From contig JBEKBO010000036.1 in assembly GCA_050015355.1 (NCBI GenBank), positions 1-37,040 of the forward strand: DNA of 37,040 nt, written 5' to 3'. Source of the DNA: CAWBRT01 sp050015355. GTDB lineage: Bacteria > Acidobacteriota > Terriglobia > Terriglobales > Acidobacteriaceae. Positions 1-9,014 of this stretch are shown piece by piece. Made by a program: the position numbers and the translations under genes. Numbering within the stretch: position 1 is the stretch's first letter; every line of letters begins with the position of its first letter. The notes under the pieces were generated by a model. The model saw only the letters and a program-made list of their open reading frames with translations, searched no databases and had not been told where the DNA came from.

Positions 1-2368
1 TGCTATGAAGCGCGGAGGTCTCATCAACCTGAACGCGTGGCTCGATGCGCACTTTGGGCATCCTGCCGTCGGAGTGCTTGCGTCCGCTCCCCAGGGCCTC
101 CAGGCTGCGCTCACCCGTGAGCACATCGACAAAGCTGCGCCGAAATCGGTCCCACTCCTGAAGGTTCAGCTCCAGCGTGTGAAATCGATCGGTGAAGAGA
201 AACGTGTCGACTACCACGCCGGCAGCGTTGGAGAAGGCATCCGCCTTCACGATATTCATCCCCCAAGCGGCCAGAATCCCGGCCAGCTTGGCGAAGAGCG
301 CCGGCTGATCGTTGGTGACGACCGTCATCTCGAACGTATCTCGACTGCGCCTCAGGATGGTCTGCACGGGTTCGGAGCGCAGCTTGGCGGCAAGTTCCAC
401 GTGGGTGATGATGTCTTCCGGGCTGTGCAGGCGCAGATAGCGGCGCGGCAGGCCGTCCAGAAACTCACGCAGACGCCTCGTCCCAAGGCGCGGAGCTATG
501 AGGCGGATACTTGCAAGTTGCTCGTCCCGGATATCGGCGTGGACACGTTCGTCATCGACGCTGCGATCGAGATAATTGGTGGTGGCAACGTAAAGCTGCC
601 AGAGATTTTCCGCCTTCCATGCGGTCATGGCGTCAGGATTAACCGCGCTGATGTCGGCGTAAGTCAGCAAGCAGAGCATCTTGAGCCGCTCGGGCGAGCC
701 GACGGCGCGCGCTAAATTTTTCAGCGTAGCCGGGTCAAAGATATCGCGGCGCATCGCCGCGGACATATCGAGGTGGTAAGCGATCAGGAAACAGACGGTT
801 TCACGTCCGTCCGGCAGAAGGTGCAAGTCCGCGCAGATGCGACTGGCGGCTTTCAGGCTGTCATCCACATGCGATTCAGAGCTGCCGGCTTTGCCCACAT
901 CATGGAGCAGCATTGCCAGGTACAGCAGGTCAGGGCGCTCGATTTCGCCAAGCAGCTCGGCAAAATGACGCTCCTGGTCGCTGTCCTTGCGCAAACGATG
1001 AAGCGTATCAATGGTCAGAAAGGTATGCTCGTCGACCGTGTAACGATGATAGTAGTCGCGCACAACAAGCGAATCGAGCGCGCGGAATTCGGGAACGAGC
1101 ATGCCGAGCACGCCGAGTTCCTGCATGGAGCGCAGGGCCAAGCCGGCATACGGGCGAGTCAAAACCGTACGCAACGCCTGCCACCGTGAAGCACCCGCCA
1201 ATGGCCCGCTGGAAACCGCAGGGAACGCCTGCTCGAGACGCTCCTCAGTGCTGCCGGAGAGTTTGAATCCGTGCTGCGCAACGAACTCAAAGACCCGCAG
1301 AAAAACATCTTGATCGGTAACCGAAGAGGGCTGTTGAAGATAAATGCGTCCGTTCACGGCGGCGAAATCGGGGTTGGAAAGCCGTGACCGCCAACTTTGA
1401 AACTGCTGGTAAATCGAAGAGCGCGCCGGAACTACGTCGTCGAGCATGATCGATGCCAGGCGATTGATGTTGCGGGCATGACGGAAGTAGCGGCGCATCC
1501 ATGTGGCCGTGTCCGGGGCATCCGGAAAGCCTATGCGATCCTGGGCCGCGGCATCTTGCGCCTCCCAGGAAAGCCTGTTGTCGTCTCGTCCCGCGCGATA
1601 GTGCAGAAAGCAACGCACGGCGCTGAGAAAATCGATCGCCTGCTCCGTGTAGCCGCGCAGGTTAGCCGGAAATCCGTCTTCGGGATGGATCCATCCGTGG
1701 CTCCGCGAAAAGCCGTTGAGCAGCGAAAGCCAGCAAGCAAGATGATAGTCGCGCAGCCCGCCGGGCGTATCCTTCACGTTCGGCTCAAGGTGGAAGATGG
1801 TATTGCCCATCTTGCGCCGGCGTTCTTCATTCACCTCCGAAAGCCCGCGCACCAAGTCCTGCCACTCGCGCAAGATGAGCTTTGGCAGAACCTGCTCCCG
1901 CAGCCGGCGGAATAGCTCGAAATCGCCCGCCAGGAAACGACAGTCAAGAAGAGAAATGTTGAATTCAAGATTATCGCGATGAAGGAGGTCACACTCTTCC
2001 AGGGTGCGGGTGGTCGGGCTAAGTTTCAGCCGTATATCCCACATATCCTGGCAGAGTTGGCGGATGACGTCCTTCTGTTCCGGGCCGGGAAGCGTTTTCT
2101 CGAACAGGAACAGCAGGTCGATATCCGAATGCGGATACAGTGAACCGCGCCCGTAGCCGCCGATGGCAATCAGCGCAAGGCCCGCCGGCGCCGCCTGCTC
2201 GGGAGATACATACTCTTGCCACAGACGCAAAGCCAGGGAGTCAACCACCGCGGTGCGGCGCCGAATCGCCAATCGTCCATCATGGGCCGCCGCGAAGTCG
2301 AGACGAATACGCTCCGTCTCAGCATCGTAAAGAGTTCGCAGGGTCTGAGCCAGGCCGCCCGCGGCCAT
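1..2368 (-). CDS. glnD: [Protein-PII] uridylyltransferase / uridylyl-removing enzyme GlnD (3' end cut by window)
   Basis: Bifunctional nitrogen sensor that uridylylates PII (GlnB) when glutamine is low and removes UMP when glutamine is high. The minus frame is open from an ATG at 2368 to the window edge, about 789 residues, so the C-terminus (second ACT domain) is missing. The nucleotidyltransferase signature GGYGRGxLxPxSDxD is at residues 70-84, with D82 and D84 as the metal-binding pair. The HD hydrolase motif LLHDVGKAG is near residue 489. An ACT domain begins near residue 678 (TVVTNDQPALFAKLAG). A GAGGTG ribosome site precedes the ATG. It lies 21 bases after glnB, the gene for its substrate, so co-transcription with amtB-glnB is likely. 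I checked the frame at three points and saw no break. The plus-strand reading frames across this stretch are shadows. Confidence 0.95.
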   Translation of the reverse strand, partial: MAAGGLAQTLRTLYDAETERIRLDFAAAHDGRLAIRRRTAVVDSLALRLWQEYVSPEQAAPAGLALIAIGGYGRGSLYPHSDIDLLFLFEKTLPGPEQKDVIRQLCQDMWDIRLKLSPTTRTLEECDLLHRDNLEFNISLLDCRFLAGDFELFRRLREQVLPKLILREWQDLVRGLSEVNEERRRKMGNTIFHLEPNVKDTPGGLRDYHLACWLSLLNGFSRSHGWIHPEDGFPANLRGYTEQAIDFLSAVRCFLHYRAGRDDNRLSWEAQDAAAQDRIGFPDAPDTATWMRRYFRHARNINRLASIMLDDVVPARSSIYQQFQSWRSRLSNPDFAAVNGRIYLQQPSSVTDQDVFLRVFEFVAQHGFKLSGSTEERLEQAFPAVSSGPLAGASRWQALRTVLTRPYAGLALRSMQELGVLGMLVPEFRALDSLVVRDYYHRYTVDEHTFLTIDTLHRLRKDSDQERHFAELLGEIERPDLLYLAMLLHDVGKAGSSESHVDDSLKAASRICADLHLLPDGRETVCFLIAYHLDMSAAMRRDIFDPATLKNLARAVGSPERLKMLCLLTYADISAVNPDAMTAWKAENLWQLYVATTNYLDRSVDDERVHADIRDEQLASIRLIAPRLGTRRLREFLDGLPRRYLRLHSPEDIITHVELAAKLRSEPVQTILRRSRDTFEMTVVTNDQPALFAKLAGILAAWGMNIVKADAFSNAAGVVVDTFLFTDRFHTLELNLQEWDRFRRSFVDVLTGERSLEALGSGRKHSDGRMPKVRIEPRVQVDETSALHS

Positions 2369-2389
2369 CAATGCACCTCTTGGGCTACG

Positions 2390-2728
2390 CTACAGCGCGT
2401 TGTTGCCGCGCTCCTCGTTACGAATGCGAATGGTCTCGTCGACGCGAGTGAGGAAAATTTTGCCGTCACCGATTTTGCCTGTCTGGGCCGCTTTGATGAC
2501 GGCGTTGACAGCCTGCTCCACGACCTCATCGCGAAGCACGATTTCCAGTTTGATTTTTGGCAGAAGGTCGACGGTATATTCCCGCCCGCGATAAAACTCG
2601 GTGTGGCCCTTCTGGCGGCCGTGGCCGCGCGCTTCCAGGACGGTCAGACCGTCGATTCCGATTTCCAAAAGTGCGCTCTTCACGGCATCGAGCTTAGAGG
2701 GTTGAATGATCGCTTCCAGTTTAGTCAT
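2390..2728 (-). CDS. glnB: Nitrogen regulatory protein P-II
   Basis: A trimeric signalling protein of 112 residues, the usual length of the family. It binds ATP/ADP and 2-oxoglutarate and controls the ammonium channel, glutamine synthetase or other targets. The T-loop is intact, with the uridylylation tyrosine in RGREY at residue 51, and the B-loop region KIGDGKIF is present at about residues 85-92. The C-terminal stretch RIRNEERG differs mildly from the common RIRTGE(T/R)G. It sits between amtB upstream and glnD downstream on the same strand, the normal setting for a GlnK/GlnB-type PII that gates AmtB. Whether it is better named glnK cannot be decided from sequence alone. Confidence 0.96.
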   Translation of the reverse strand: MTKLEAIIQPSKLDAVKSALLEIGIDGLTVLEARGHGRQKGHTEFYRGREYTVDLLPKIKLEIVLRDEVVEQAVNAVIKAAQTGKIGDGKIFLTRVDETIRIRNEERGNNAL

Positions 2729-2765
2729 CGTTCTCCCGTGAGTACGCGAGTGCGTCCAGACTCAA

Positions 2766-4223
2766 TCATAAATTATTTCCGGAAGCTTCCCAGTAGTAAC
2801 CCTCTTCACCGTGCTGCGTGACGTCCAGACCCTCGATCTCGTCTTCCGCCGGCACGCGCAACCCGATGACGGCGTCGACGAACTTCAAAATCGCTATCGT
2901 TCCCACCGCGGCGATCGTCCAGGCAATTGCGACGCCGATCAACTGGTTGAACAACTGATGGAAATTACCGTCGATCCAACCGGAGCCAAGTACGTTGCCC
3001 TGGGCATCCTTGAAAATCGGGTTGATGAGCTTGCTGGCAAAGACGCCTGTCAGCAGCGCACCAAGCGTGCCCCCCACCCCGTGAACCCCGAATGCGTCAA
3101 GACTGTCGTCGTAACCGAAGATGGACTTCACCTTGGTGACCATCGCGAAGCAGACTACGCCGGCAAGAAGTCCGATCAGCAACGCTGGCATGGGACTGAC
3201 GAAACCGGCCGCCGGAGTGATTGCAACCAGACCGGCGACCGCTCCGCTGATTGCGCCCAGTGCGCTCGGCCTTCCCATGACCATCCATTCGGTTGCTCCC
3301 CAACCGACCGTGGCCGCTGCCGCGGCAAAATGAGTGGCTACGAAAGCACTGGTGGCGAGGCTGCCCGCGGCCAGCGCACTGCCGGCATTAAAGCCAAACC
3401 AGCCGACCCACAGCATGCAAGCGCCGATCAGGCTGAGCACTACGCTGTGCGGAGGCATGGGCTCCTGCGGATAACCCACACGCTTGCCCAGATACAAGGC
3501 CGTAACCAGCGCCGAAACACCGGATGTTATATGCACGACCGTTCCGCCGGCAAAGTCTAGAGTCGGGAAGAGTCCGCCTAGGGAAGCGTTCAGCAGGCCG
3601 CCCTTGCCCCAGACCATGTGCGCCATTGGCGCATAGACGATGATCGACCACAAGACCAGGAACAGCATCATGGCGCTGAACTTCATCCTCTCGGCGAAAG
3701 CGCCAGTGATGAGCGCGGGAGTAATGATGGCGAACATCAACTGGTAAATCATGTACGTCTGCAACGGAATGGTGGCCGCATAGTCGGGATCGGGTTGCGC
3801 CCCGACCCCGTGCAGGAACGCGTGATGCAAATTGCCGATGAAGCTGTTTCCCGAGCTGAAACACAGGCTGTAGCCAACCAGCCCCCAAAGAACGGTGATA
3901 ACGGCCATCATGGCGAAGCTCTGCATCATGGTGGCCAGAACATTCTTCTTGCGAACCAACCCGCCATAGAACAAAGCCAGGCCGGGACCAGTCATCATCA
4001 GGACCAGCGCGGCACAAACCAGCATCCAGCCATTGTCCGCGGCACCGTGAGCATCGGCGATCTTCTGCTCCAACTCGGCGATCCGCTCAGGTGTTACGAC
4101 GGATTGCGTCGCGGGGACCGTCTGGGCGCAGAGCGCGCAGCCGATCAAAACGACACAAAGGAGGAGGCTCCATTCGCGAACATTTCGAATGCGGATGGTT
4201 GATTTCAGGCTCTGAAGGAACAA
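2766..4223 (-). CDS. amtB: Ammonium transporter AmtB
   Basis: Inner-membrane ammonium channel of the Amt/MEP/Rh family. It carries an N-terminal signal-like hydrophobic stretch (around SLLLCVVLIGCALCAQ), then a short charged segment, then the family start DNGWMLVCAALVLMMTGPGLALFYGGLVRKKN. About eleven membrane helices follow. Family landmarks include GAFAERM, GGTVVHITSG and DDSLDAFGVHGVGGTLGALLTG, which holds the pore histidine. The start at TTG 4223 is chosen because AGGGAGAG lies just upstream. A TTG further out at 4295 also keeps the frame open but has no good ribosome site. glnB follows after 37 bases, so the PII protein that blocks this channel would be made with it. Confidence 0.95.
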   Translation of the reverse strand: MFLQSLKSTIRIRNVREWSLLLCVVLIGCALCAQTVPATQSVVTPERIAELEQKIADAHGAADNGWMLVCAALVLMMTGPGLALFYGGLVRKKNVLATMMQSFAMMAVITVLWGLVGYSLCFSSGNSFIGNLHHAFLHGVGAQPDPDYAATIPLQTYMIYQLMFAIITPALITGAFAERMKFSAMMLFLVLWSIIVYAPMAHMVWGKGGLLNASLGGLFPTLDFAGGTVVHITSGVSALVTALYLGKRVGYPQEPMPPHSVVLSLIGACMLWVGWFGFNAGSALAAGSLATSAFVATHFAAAAATVGWGATEWMVMGRPSALGAISGAVAGLVAITPAAGFVSPMPALLIGLLAGVVCFAMVTKVKSIFGYDDSLDAFGVHGVGGTLGALLTGVFASKLINPIFKDAQGNVLGSGWIDGNFHQLFNQLIGVAIAWTIAAVGTIAILKFVDAVIGLRVPAEDEIEGLDVTQHGEEGYYWEASGNNL

Positions 4224-4388
4224 AAGGACTCTCCCTGATAGGGCGGTAGCTTGTTCTTTACTTAATACCGGGTATGCTGCTGCAACGGAAATCAAAAGTC
4301 TTTATTGGAGCTATCAAAGTTGTTTATGCGCTCGATACACCGGACGCTAAAACCGCGCAAATTGCTACTCTTAAGGTAAGTTGCTCAC

Positions 4389-4610
4389 ATGGACTACCGT
4401 GAAGTTCGGCACACTGATCTTCGAGTATCGCGCCTCTGTTTCGGCTCTATGACCTTCGGCAGGCAGACCAACCAGTTGGCAGCTAACGCCATGGTTGATC
4501 GCTGTATCGACGCCGGAATCAATTTCTTCGATACCGCCAATACGTATGAGCATGGCAAGTCTGAAGTCAAATTTTGCGGGGCTCGCTCTGCTCTGCCTGA
4601 AGCGCCGTAA
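4389..4610 (+). pseudogene. Aldo/keto reductase, N-terminal remnant
   Basis: The first 57 or so residues read like an NAD(P)H-dependent aldo/keto reductase: YREVRHTDLRVSRLCFGSMTFG, then INFFDTANTYEHGKSE, which holds the catalytic-site aspartate region. The similarity ends at about base 4560 and the frame stops at 4610. Full-length members have around 320 residues, so the barrel is missing all but its first strands. No continuation is seen in the next 240 bases in the other frames. It is most simply a deletion remnant; a short functional protein is unlikely. Confidence 0.7.
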
Positions 4611-4848
4611 CCCAGGTTAAGTGCTTAAGCTCTTGATTAGCCAGGTGCATAAACTGGCAGTCGGATACGCCAAATATGAACTCTTATTCATCAGCCAACG
4701 ACTCTGCTTTTTAGCCAGCAGCTCTGCTTTTCCAGCCTGACAAGCCGAGTTCCGCGCCAACTCTCAAGTTCTACTCGGGTCATCAGCTCTTAACAACAGC
4801 TTTGTCCAAAGTGGCTGCTGAAGTGCAACAGCTCTGGCGAGGGGTACT
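4611..4848 (+). other. Intergenic leader with imperfect 20-base repeat
   Basis: No gene is seen. The stretch has an imperfect direct repeat with a 20-base period, CTCTGCTTTTTAGCC at 4702-4716 and CTCTGCTTTTCCAGCC at 4722-4737. The hexamer AGCTCT recurs near 4627, 4720, 4787 and 4830. The stretch is less GC-rich than its neighbours. It presumably contains the promoter and 5' leader of the secreted protein that follows. I could not pick a convincing -35/-10 pair. Confidence 0.3.
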
Positions 4849-7635
4849 ATGACCGGGGTTCGAAGCGTCTGCAAACGGCAACTGATTTTAGGGCTGTTGA
4901 TTTTGGGGACAACGTTTTGTGTCCCCATATCCGCATTGGCTCAAGTGGTGATTACGGTGATTTCGCCGGCGAACGGATCCACCGTAAGCGTTCCGTTCGT
5001 CGTGGACTTTACTTACAGCGCCACCGTTACCTATACCAAGCTTTGGATCGATGGGGTCGCAATCATCTCCGAACACAACGGAAGCGCCTTCAATTACACG
5101 GTCACGTCGCTCGCCGTAGGGTCGCATACCTTGTCGCTGCAGGCGCATGATGCCAGCAGCAATACAACCAACACCGTCCACGAAACGATCACGGTTTCTT
5201 CCACCCCTCCGACGATCGTGAACGTGACCCCGTCATCACAGACAATGCTGGAAGGAACCCAATTTACCTTCACCTCGAACGTCCACGCCACCTGGGTCGC
5301 GTCGGGGGGAGATGGCAGCATCCCTGCATCTTGCAGCACCGCCACTACCTCGTGCGTATTTACGGCCGGCGCTACGGCTGGAGCGGAAACGCTTACGGCG
5401 ACCGCAACCGATGGTTCGGGCGCCAGCGGATCGGCGAACATCACGATCACGTCTCTGCTCGTGAACCCGGCCTCGGCAACCGTGGTAGCCGGTGAGACGC
5501 AACCTTACACGACGAGTCCTTCCATTCCGGTAGGGTATACGGTGAGCCCTACGAGCATTGGCTCGTTCAGTGGCAACATTTTCACCCCGGCAGCGACGAC
5601 GACGGGCGGACTTGGTACGGTGTTAGCCACGGCAACCGACGGCTCCGGAGCGACCGGTACGGCGGCGATTTCGGTCGTCCCTCTCGCCATCACGCCCAGT
5701 AATCCGAGCGTGGCGGAAGGCCAGAACCAGACCTTTACCGCGAATGCGCCGGTTACCTGGGGTGTGACGGGCGACGGAAATTTCCTAACCGCGTGCACGA
5801 ACACATCGTGCGTCTTCACCGCCAATTCAACCGGAACCCAGGCGACTGTCACGGCCACAGAGACCAGTCCCGCCGCATTGTCGACCACCACGACGGCTAC
5901 GATTGGTCCGCTGAAGCTCACTCCGTCATCCGCGACTACGAGCGTGAACCGGACGCAGCAATTCACGGCCAATGCGCCGATCACAAACTGGTCGGCCACT
6001 TGCGGAAGCGTCCCCTCCACGTGCACTGGCGCAACGTCGTGCGTCTTTACCGCTCCCAGTACGGTTCCAGGGAGCCCGGGAACTTGCACCATCAGCGCGA
6101 CTGATGCGGGCAACGCTACCGTGCAGGCAGTCGATACGATTACAGCGCAGCCGCCTCCGAGCAAACTCAACTACACCACGTGGAAATACGACAACGGACG
6201 CACCGGATTGAACCCGAACGAAACGACATTGACCCCTTCGAATGTGAACTCGCAGAGCTTCGGCTTGAAGTTTACCGATACAGTGGATGGCCAGTTATAT
6301 GCGCAACCACTGTACCTGTCGAACGTGACTATCAATGGCGGCACGCATAACGCCGTCTATGTCGCGACTGAGCACGACACGGTGTACGCCTTCGACGCCG
6401 ATGCGGCGGGTCAGCCACTGTGGCAGAAGTCGCTAATTATGAATGGCGGCTCATCCGTGCCGGCAGCCAAGGTGCAGAGCACGATCGCTACGGAAGTGGG
6501 TATCACCGGAACGCCGGTCATCGACATCAGTACAGGCGTTAACAATGGCGTGCTTTATGTGGTTGCGCAAACGCTGGAGGGCGGCAACTACATTACGCGC
6601 CTGCACGGCCTGGATGTAACCACCGGCAGCGAAGTACCCAACAGTCCGGTTGTTGTCTCCGGAACATACCAAGGAACCACTTTCTCTTCCCACGCGCAAT
6701 TGAACCGGCCGGCTCTTTTGTTGTCGAACGGCAACGTGTATCTCGCCTTTGGCCCCGGCGATGGCGATCGTCCTGGCGTGAATATTTCCTGGCATGGCTG
6801 GCTCTTCGGCTACAACGCAACCACCTTTGCGCGAGTGGGTATCTGGTGCTCGACGCCGACCAACGATGGCAAGGGCGGCATTTGGGGCGGCGGCGGCGGT
6901 ATCGCCGGAGATTCCGAGGGGAACATTTACGCCGCGACCGGAAACGGCAACTGGGATGGCACGTCGCAGTTTGCCATGAGCTGGGTAAAGTTCGACCCAA
7001 CCGTGACGCTCCAGGATTTCTGGACTCCCTACAATGAAGCAAGCATGTCTACCAATGATTGGGACCTGGGCTCGGGAGGCATCCTGGTTGTTCCCGACGG
7101 AGCTTCGAGCCAATTTCCGCACGAACTGATTGGCTGCGGGAAACCGGCACCGATCTATGTGGTAAATCGCGACAACATGGGCCACCTCCACCCGGGCTCC
7201 GACAGTCAGATTATCCAGTCACTCTCCAATGTGGTCGGTGGCGGCAGCGGGACTCACACCAGCGACCACTGCTTCTCAACGCCCGCCTATTGGGACGGTA
7301 ATCTGTACTTCGTGGGGAACGCTGACGTGATGAAGATGTTCCAGCTGGATTTCTCCACCGGGAAACTGGCGACAACTCCCAGCTCCAAAGGCCCCTATAA
7401 CTATTCTTTCCCGGGAGGGCAGCCGGTCGTTTCCGCCAATGGCTCTAGCGACGGTGTTGTCTGGGCGCTCGATTACACGTCCTACAGTTTGCATGCTTAC
7501 GATGCCACCAATCTTTCGAAAGAACTGTACCGGAGTTCGTCTGTAGGGACAATGAAGTGGACGGTTCCAACCGTGATCAATGGCAAGGTGTATGTAGGTT
7601 CGAAAGGTAAACTTTCCGTCTTCGGACTCTTCTGA
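4849..7635 (+). CDS. Secreted Ig-like-repeat protein with C-terminal PQQ-type beta-propeller
   Basis: A 928-residue exported protein of unknown substrate. It has a cleavable signal peptide (residues 1-31, ending FCVPISALA). About five Ig-like beta-sandwich repeats follow, at roughly 33-118, 120-200, 203-280, 283-355 and 357-430. Three of them share the short cassette TSCVFTA preceded by another cysteine, suggesting an intradomain disulfide. From about residue 440 to the end there are repeats of a PQQ/quinoprotein-like propeller, for example GQLYAQPLYL, NAVYVATEHDTVYAFDA and a glycine-rich GGIWGGGGGIAGDSEGNIYAATGNG. The start has a GAGGGG site four bases upstream of the ATG. Such Ig-plus-propeller proteins are common in Acidobacteriota, where most are uncharacterised. 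A cell-surface or adhesive role, or binding of a periplasmic ligand, is a guess. Confidence 0.85.
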   Translation: MTGVRSVCKRQLILGLLILGTTFCVPISALAQVVITVISPANGSTVSVPFVVDFTYSATVTYTKLWIDGVAIISEHNGSAFNYTVTSLAVGSHTLSLQAHDASSNTTNTVHETITVSSTPPTIVNVTPSSQTMLEGTQFTFTSNVHATWVASGGDGSIPASCSTATTSCVFTAGATAGAETLTATATDGSGASGSANITITSLLVNPASATVVAGETQPYTTSPSIPVGYTVSPTSIGSFSGNIFTPAATTTGGLGTVLATATDGSGATGTAAISVVPLAITPSNPSVAEGQNQTFTANAPVTWGVTGDGNFLTACTNTSCVFTANSTGTQATVTATETSPAALSTTTTATIGPLKLTPSSATTSVNRTQQFTANAPITNWSATCGSVPSTCTGATSCVFTAPSTVPGSPGTCTISATDAGNATVQAVDTITAQPPPSKLNYTTWKYDNGRTGLNPNETTLTPSNVNSQSFGLKFTDTVDGQLYAQPLYLSNVTINGGTHNAVYVATEHDTVYAFDADAAGQPLWQKSLIMNGGSSVPAAKVQSTIATEVGITGTPVIDISTGVNNGVLYVVAQTLEGGNYITRLHGLDVTTGSEVPNSPVVVSGTYQGTTFSSHAQLNRPALLLSNGNVYLAFGPGDGDRPGVNISWHGWLFGYNATTFARVGIWCSTPTNDGKGGIWGGGGGIAGDSEGNIYAATGNGNWDGTSQFAMSWVKFDPTVTLQDFWTPYNEASMSTNDWDLGSGGILVVPDGASSQFPHELIGCGKPAPIYVVNRDNMGHLHPGSDSQIIQSLSNVVGGGSGTHTSDHCFSTPAYWDGNLYFVGNADVMKMFQLDFSTGKLATTPSSKGPYNYSFPGGQPVVSANGSSDGVVWALDYTSYSLHAYDATNLSKELYRSSSVGTMKWTVPTVINGKVYVGSKGKLSVFGLF

Positions 7636-7958
7636 CGCCGGAGAAACCTGAACGCCGCTTGTCCGGCACACGTTTGTGCACCCAATCGCCATCGCGGGCC
7701 ACGCCTGGATGGCGATTTCATTTGCCGCGCTCAGTGCGCGTCGTTGCCGGCCATGGCGGCTGCCCGCCGGCCAACAATGACCTGCGCACACGCTCCCGTT
7801 TGGCATTAGAATAGGTATTCACCAGCAGGGTTCAAGCCAACGATTCCCATGCCACGATCGCCGTCGCACCGGATTTGCGGTCAGGCCTGCAAAGACGCCC
7901 GGGGAAACCCGCCGATGATCCGGCGGATCGTGGACCTGGCGCACGAAGGAGAACGAGA
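7636..7958 (+). other. Intergenic region before proC
   Basis: No credible gene is seen in these 323 bases. The first part holds the terminator-like hairpin at 7684-7717. The rest is GC-rich, and the plus frame that joins proC from 7875 has no family similarity before the TTG at 7959, so it is treated as leader. Confidence 0.4.
7684..7717 (+). terminator. Hairpin after the secreted-protein gene
   Basis: A perfect 10-base inverted repeat, AATCGCCATC and GATGGCGATT, with a 14-base loop lies about 50 bases after the stop codon. It is followed by TCATTT rather than a clean T-run, so intrinsic termination is possible but weak. Confidence 0.45.
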
Positions 7959-8807
7959 TTGAGTCAGCTTGCGTCCACCGAAAACTCCAGCCAATTGCGC
8001 GATAAGACTATCGCGGTGCTCGGCGCTGGCAAGATGGGAAGCCTGATTCTGCGCTCGCTGTTGGATAGCGGCGTCGTGGAACGCAGTCATTTGCGAGGCT
8101 CGGTGAAACACAACGAGCGCGCACAGGAGCTGCGTGAGAGCTTGCAGATCAGCGTCGGTACGTCGAATCTCGAAGCGGCGCGCAATGCCGATGTCGTGAT
8201 CATATGCGTCAAGCCTTCAGGCGTCTCGAAGGTGGTGGAAGCAATTCGCCAAGTGCTGTCACCCAACGTGCTGGTGATCTCGATTGCAACCGGCGTCACC
8301 ACCGACGGCATTGAAGCCGTGCTCGATCCTGGCGTGCCTGTCATTCGCGCAATGCCTAACACGGCCTGCCGGATCGCCCGCGGCATGACGGCGCTGTGCG
8401 CCGGGAAATGCTGCCAGGAGTCGCACATGGCGATTGCGGAGACCATCTTCTCGCTCATGGGAAAAACCGCCGAAGTGGACGAAATCCACATGGACGCCGT
8501 GACCGGCCTCTCCGCCAGCGGCCCGGCATTCATCTACATCGTGCTTGAGGCGCTTGCCGAAGGTGGTGTCCGCGTCGGACTGCCGCGCGAGGTGGCAACC
8601 AATTTCGCGGCGCATGCCGCGCTCGGCGCAGCCTCGATGGTGTTGAGTACGGGCGAGCATCCCGCCGTGCTGAAGGATGAAGTGACCACTCCGGGAGGCT
8701 GCACGATTGATGGCATCCTGGAGCTGGAGGAAGGCAATATACGCGCCACGCTCATCAAGGCCATTACGACGACCACGCGAAAAGCGAGCCAATTGGCGAG
8801 GTCGTGA
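7959..8807 (+). CDS. proC: Pyrroline-5-carboxylate reductase
   Basis: Catalyses the last step of proline synthesis, NAD(P)H-dependent reduction of pyrroline-5-carboxylate, in the cytoplasm. The 282-residue product fits the family length. The Rossmann motif VLGAGKMG lies near residue 20. The family stretches VIRAMPNTACRIARGMTAL and DAVTGLSASGPAFIYIVLEAL are present, as is DEVTTPGGCTIDGILELEEG near the C-terminus, which forms the substrate-binding end. The start is the TTG at 7959, seven bases after AAGGAG. A longer in-frame extension to 7875 lacks a ribosome site and family similarity. It converges on gltD across a short gap. Confidence 0.95.
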   Translation: MSQLASTENSSQLRDKTIAVLGAGKMGSLILRSLLDSGVVERSHLRGSVKHNERAQELRESLQISVGTSNLEAARNADVVIICVKPSGVSKVVEAIRQVLSPNVLVISIATGVTTDGIEAVLDPGVPVIRAMPNTACRIARGMTALCAGKCCQESHMAIAETIFSLMGKTAEVDEIHMDAVTGLSASGPAFIYIVLEALAEGGVRVGLPREVATNFAAHAALGAASMVLSTGEHPAVLKDEVTTPGGCTIDGILELEEGNIRATLIKAITTTTRKASQLARS

Positions 8808-8960
8808 GCAAGACGCTCCCCCCGCGCGTTAACACTTTTGCGAAAGGGATGGCTGCGGTCTCCGGAACCGCGGTGAATCACTTCCGCGCCGTGTGCACAG
8901 GCTGTGATCGTTTTATCACCGGCTAGACCGGATTCGCGGAAGGTATACCCAAGTGAGGGA

Positions 8961-8979
8961 GCCGGGCGTCTGGCCCGGC
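8961..8979. terminator. Hairpin between convergent proC and gltD
   Basis: GCCGGGC-GTCTG-GCCCGGC, a perfect 7-base stem with a 5-base loop, lies between two convergent genes. It has no T-run on either side. It could act as a two-way terminator or be a dispersed GC-rich palindromic repeat. Confidence 0.4.
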
Positions 8980-9014
8980 GTTGCTAGTGCTGGTACATCA
9001 ACCGTAAGACTGCT

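Noticed and set aside
5..2222. Several plus-strand frames of 70-236 residues
   Set aside because: They lie opposite the glnD frame, which has clear motifs in three checked places; the plus-strand translations show no family pattern.
4224..4388. Search for a sigma-54 or NtrC-type promoter upstream of amtB
   Set aside because: No GG-N10-GC element or matching enhancer dyad was found; only weak sigma-70-like hexamers are present.
6451..7191. A 246-residue minus-strand frame
   Set aside because: It lies wholly within the propeller domain of the secreted protein on the other strand and has no similarity.
7717..7800. GC-rich partial palindrome around GCCGGCC
   Set aside because: The arms match only imperfectly and nothing around them suggests a function.
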